Below the pieces are notes generated by a model. It had not been told where the DNA came from and searched no databases. It was given only the letters and a program-made list of their open reading frames with translations. A program made the translations under genes and the position numbers. A stretch of 7,581 nt of DNA from Mucilaginibacter sp. (GTDB lineage: Bacteria; Bacteroidota; Bacteroidia; Sphingobacteriales; Sphingobacteriaceae). Below are positions 5,930 to 7,581 of the stretch, piece after piece (the first letter of the stretch is position 1; each line of letters starts with the position of its first letter). The stretch lies in the NCBI GenBank assembly GCA_028288315.1, contig JAQBNY010000189.1, positions 1-7,581 on the forward strand, in the 5' to 3' direction.

Positions 5930-6508
5930 ATGAAAAAATTTACTTTATTACTCATTAGCATTTTTGCAACATGGCAATTGGCAAATGCGCAGATCCAGCA
6001 GGGCAATGTACTTGTTGGCGGCAATCTTTCAAATATTAATCTTGGTTTAAATGACCCCAAGATATTCAGCCTTAATATTACTCCTAAAGCCGCATGGTTT
6101 ATAGTAGATAATGTTGCGTTAGGGGCGTATGTAAATTTAGGTATACAAACAGCTAAACGCTCAAATACTACTGTAAGCTACGGTGCGGGAGGTTTAGCTA
6201 GGTACTATACAGGTTCTGATGTAGAAATATTGCGTCATGGGAGAATATTTGGTGAGGCAACATTGGGTATTGGTGGTGTAAATGTAAGTAATGGCGGTGG
6301 TAATACAAATGGCTTAGATTTTAGCGTAGGTCCGGGTTTTGCTTATTTTATTACTCCCAGTATAGGATTGGAAGCATTGCTAAAATACAATGGCTTAGCT
6401 GGCTTTGGCAGCCAGGGGTATCAAAACAATCTTAATTTATCGTTTGGTTTTCAGGTTTTTCTGCCTGGTCAGGGCACTGCCTCTAAAGTAAAAAGTGATA
6501 TAAGGTAG
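5930..6508 (+). CDS. Outer-membrane beta-barrel protein
   Basis: A 192-residue exported protein predicted to form a small beta barrel in the outer membrane. It has a classic signal peptide (1-20, MKKFTLLLISIFATWQLANA) with a likely cut before QIQQG. The mature part alternates hydrophobic and small residues in strand-length blocks separated by Gly/Asn turns: VLVGGNLSNINLGL (27-40), NVALGAYVNLGIQ (61-73), YGAGGLARYY (84-93), FGEATLGIGGVNVS (107-120), DFSVGPGFAYFI (130-141), LEALLKYNGLAGFG (147-160) and LNLSFGFQVFL (168-178). This is the pattern of OMP_b-brl/OmpX-like proteins; eight strands is a guess from length. A 12-residue polar tail follows the last strand, so the protein does not end in the usual aromatic residue. 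The gene is probably monocistronic: a divergent gene lies upstream and a strong terminator follows the stop codon. A near-consensus TGAATTTG (5892-5899) with TTG at 5875-5877 might be its promoter, but the spacing is short. Confidence 0.88.
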   Translation: MKKFTLLLISIFATWQLANAQIQQGNVLVGGNLSNINLGLNDPKIFSLNITPKAAWFIVDNVALGAYVNLGIQTAKRSNTTVSYGAGGLARYYTGSDVEILRHGRIFGEATLGIGGVNVSNGGGNTNGLDFSVGPGFAYFITPSIGLEALLKYNGLAGFGSQGYQNNLNLSFGFQVFLPGQGTASKVKSDIR

Positions 6509-6521
6509 TGCGAACTTTAAT

Positions 6522-6571
6522 ATAAAAAACAAAGGCAATTAATTTGCTGATTAATTGCCTTTGTTTTTTAT
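6522..6571. terminator. Bidirectional terminator with a perfect 22-bp stem
   Basis: The arms 6522-6543 and 6550-6571 are perfectly complementary over 22 bp around a 6-nt loop (TTGCTG). The stem core is AAAGGCAATTAAT, flanked by A and T runs. Because the A run and T run are part of the stem, it ends in a T tract when read from either strand and can serve both the beta-barrel gene and the convergent VOC gene. The right arm overlaps the last seven VOC codons, including the stop codon (6551-6553). Confidence 0.9.
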
Positions 6572-6916
6572 GGAGATATCTTCACCAAAATGAATAATGT
6601 TACCGTTATTATCCAAAATACTGAATTGCCTCATTTTCCACGGCATGTCCTGCAGGTCGCCGTTTGGATGTATTACACCTTTTGCTTTTAATTCTGCATA
6701 TAGTTTGTCAACTTCGGTAACATTTATATAACAGCCGGTTGCCTTGGGTATCTCCGGATCTTTGCATGGCCAATGATGTATGCTAATGTTATCCCGGCTA
6801 AATATCAGGTATCCGTCCCAACTGGAATGGAATGTAAAACCTAATTTTTCTGTGTAGAATTTAACAGTTAGCTCTTCGTTTAATGAAGCCAACATGGGTA
6901 TGGCTTTTTGTAGCAT
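6551..6916 (-). CDS. VOC-family protein, bleomycin-resistance (Ble) like
   Basis: A 121-residue protein of the vicinal-oxygen-chelate (glyoxalase/bleomycin resistance/dioxygenase) superfamily. Two beta-alpha-beta-beta-beta units are visible: AIPMLASLNEELTVKFYTEK then LGFTFHSSWDGYLIFSRDNISIHHW (5-49), and GCYINVTEVDKLYAELKAKG (61-80) then PWKMRQFSILDNNGNIIHFGE (92-112). The PW..R.F.ILD..GN..HFGE ending closely follows drug-binding Ble proteins such as ShBle, which sequester bleomycin-type antibiotics as dimers without a metal. Resistance is unproven here, since many chromosomal Ble-like proteins have unknown ligands. His47, His48 and Glu112 could bind metal. The length is normal for the family. 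The ATG at 6914-6916 fits the Ble N-terminus and lacks a Shine-Dalgarno site. The last codons form part of a terminator stem shared with the convergent beta-barrel gene, 42 bp from stop to stop. Confidence 0.9.
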   Translation of the reverse strand: MLQKAIPMLASLNEELTVKFYTEKLGFTFHSSWDGYLIFSRDNISIHHWPCKDPEIPKATGCYINVTEVDKLYAELKAKGVIHPNGDLQDMPWKMRQFSILDNNGNIIHFGEDISIKNKGN

Positions 6917-6935
6917 TATTACTTGTTTAAGTTTG
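6907..6935 (+). promoter_or_regulatory. Promoter-like sequence reading rightward from the VOC start region
   Basis: TTTG (6907-6910), a 17-bp spacer, then TAAGTTTG (6928-6935) matches both Bacteroidota promoter elements at normal spacing. It points toward the ABC exporter, whose ATG is about 175 bp further on, and lies antisense to the 5' end of the VOC gene. Chance is possible in this AT-rich DNA. Confidence 0.3.
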
Positions 6936-7100
6936 CATATAATATATCTAATGAATCATCCTTATTCGTAAGCCATCTTAAATATACTCATATTTACTTC
7001 TTTGTAGTAGGCTTGGTATTCTTTGTGGTTAAAATTACTTACTATCAATAACCTTATTGTCAAATTAAAGGAAATGAGCGGCTTAGCCATTCTCTTTTTT

Positions 7101-7108
7101 TATTTTTG
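7101..7108 (+). promoter_or_regulatory. -7 element immediately before the ABC exporter gene
   Basis: TATTTTTG fits TAnnTTTG exactly and ends 9 bp before the ATG at 7118, implying an mRNA that starts at or very close to the start codon. No TTG is found at the usual distance upstream. The element shares the ten bases TATTTTTGTG with the histidine kinase gene. Confidence 0.45.
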
Positions 7109-7117
7109 TGCCGAAAC

Positions 7118-7581
7118 ATGAAAATACTCTTATCATATCTAACCAAACATCGCTGGGTAGTTGTCCTGGCGCTCTTTTTAGCCGGAATGAATATAGGCTT
7201 CTCTTTGCTTGATCCGTATATTACTGGTCGCATTGTAGATAATTTTATCGAAAAATATAAAACGCTTTCACATGACGAGTACTTGTATGGCGTTTTAAAA
7301 TTGGTAGGCCTTGCTATTGGTGTAGCAATGGTATCGCGTATAGCCAAAAACTTTCAAGATTATTTTACAAATATCATCACCCAAAAAGTTGGTGCAGAAA
7401 TGTATGCCGACGGGTTAAAGCATTCCCTTGAACTACCCTACCAGGTATTTGAAGACCAGCGCAGCGGCGAAACCTTAGGCATACTGCAAAAAGTACGCTT
7501 AGATTGCGAAAAGTTTATCACCTCGTTCATCAGTATATTGTTTGTGAGCTTGATAGGTATGGTATTCGTAATAGTTTATTC
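7118..7581 (+). CDS. ABC exporter, transmembrane domain (partial, cut at right edge)
   Basis: The first 154 residues of a type I ABC exporter; the window ends inside the gene, so it is incomplete but not broken. After MKILLSYLTKHRW comes transmembrane helix 1 (about 14-31), then LLDPYITGRIVDNFI (30-44), the typical end of helix 1 and first loop of MsbA/LmrA-type exporters. Helix 2 lies at about 60-76. The cytoplasmic coupling region contains LPYQVFEDQRSGETLGILQK, the family hallmark where a helix ends in F...R.GE.... A further helix begins near 140 (SILFVSLIGMVFVIVYS). The ATP-binding domain (Walker A, LSGGQ signature, Walker B) would lie beyond the edge. The substrate, and whether the partner is itself or a second half-transporter, cannot be told. 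The ATG at 7118 is the only plausible start: no ATG or GTG lies in frame upstream before a stop at 7049. Confidence 0.9.
   Translation, partial: MKILLSYLTKHRWVVVLALFLAGMNIGFSLLDPYITGRIVDNFIEKYKTLSHDEYLYGVLKLVGLAIGVAMVSRIAKNFQDYFTNIITQKVGAEMYADGLKHSLELPYQVFEDQRSGETLGILQKVRLDCEKFITSFISILFVSLIGMVFVIVY

Noticed and set aside
5660..6060. Two minus-strand open frames (5660-5881 and 5827-6060) around the 5766-5929 gap
   Set aside because: Low-complexity Asn/Leu/Ile/Lys products from AT-rich intergenic DNA, overlapping better-supported genes in other frames or on the other strand.
6551..6916. Mobile antibiotic-resistance gene
   Set aside because: The protein is Ble-like, but base use matches its neighbours and no mobile element is nearby; it is more likely a chromosomal VOC protein.
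7060..7347. Minus-strand open frame of 95 codons opposite the ABC exporter
   Set aside because: Antisense to a well-supported ABC transmembrane domain; no recognisable product.

Overview
The window looks like a chromosomal stretch from a Bacteroidota bacterium, most likely family Sphingobacteriaceae (Mucilaginibacter/Pedobacter type). The evidence is AT-rich DNA, start codons without Shine-Dalgarno sites, promoter-like TAnnTTTG (-7) elements, a DUF3127 protein, a probable type IX secretion (T9SS) cargo protein, and kinase and regulator sequences of Bacteroidota style. The genus is inferred from remembered sequence style, not from a search.

Layout, left to right. (1) A minus-strand THUMP-domain rRNA methyltransferase (RlmL type) diverges from a plus-strand DUF3127 protein, whose C-terminus copies the acidic tip of single-stranded DNA binding protein. 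(2) A strong terminator hairpin at 1716-1755 separates the DUF3127 gene from a convergent minus-strand gene for a secreted protein with a T9SS-like C-terminal domain. (3) That gene diverges, across 138 bp, from a two-component system: a membrane histidine kinase with an extracytoplasmic domain of about 320 residues, then an OmpR-family response regulator. The pair resembles RprX/RprY of Bacteroides. The 100-bp gap between kinase and regulator is almost filled by an imperfect inverted repeat. (4) A small two-helix membrane protein converges on the regulator and diverges from an outer-membrane beta-barrel protein. (5) The barrel gene converges on a bleomycin-resistance-like VOC protein; a perfect 22-bp stem terminator lies between them and runs into the VOC coding end. 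(6) The first 154 codons of a type I ABC exporter run off the right edge.

Functionally, the two-component system is the only evident module. The divergent region between the kinase gene and the secreted-protein gene holds three TGTTAAAW direct repeats at roughly helical-turn spacing, which could be a shared operator. This suggests, as inference only, a cell-envelope sensing circuit that controls the secreted protein. The remaining genes look like separate housekeeping or envelope genes. No tRNA, rRNA, CRISPR array, insertion sequence, prophage or clear novel defence system was seen. Every gene-free stretch is shorter than about 205 bp.
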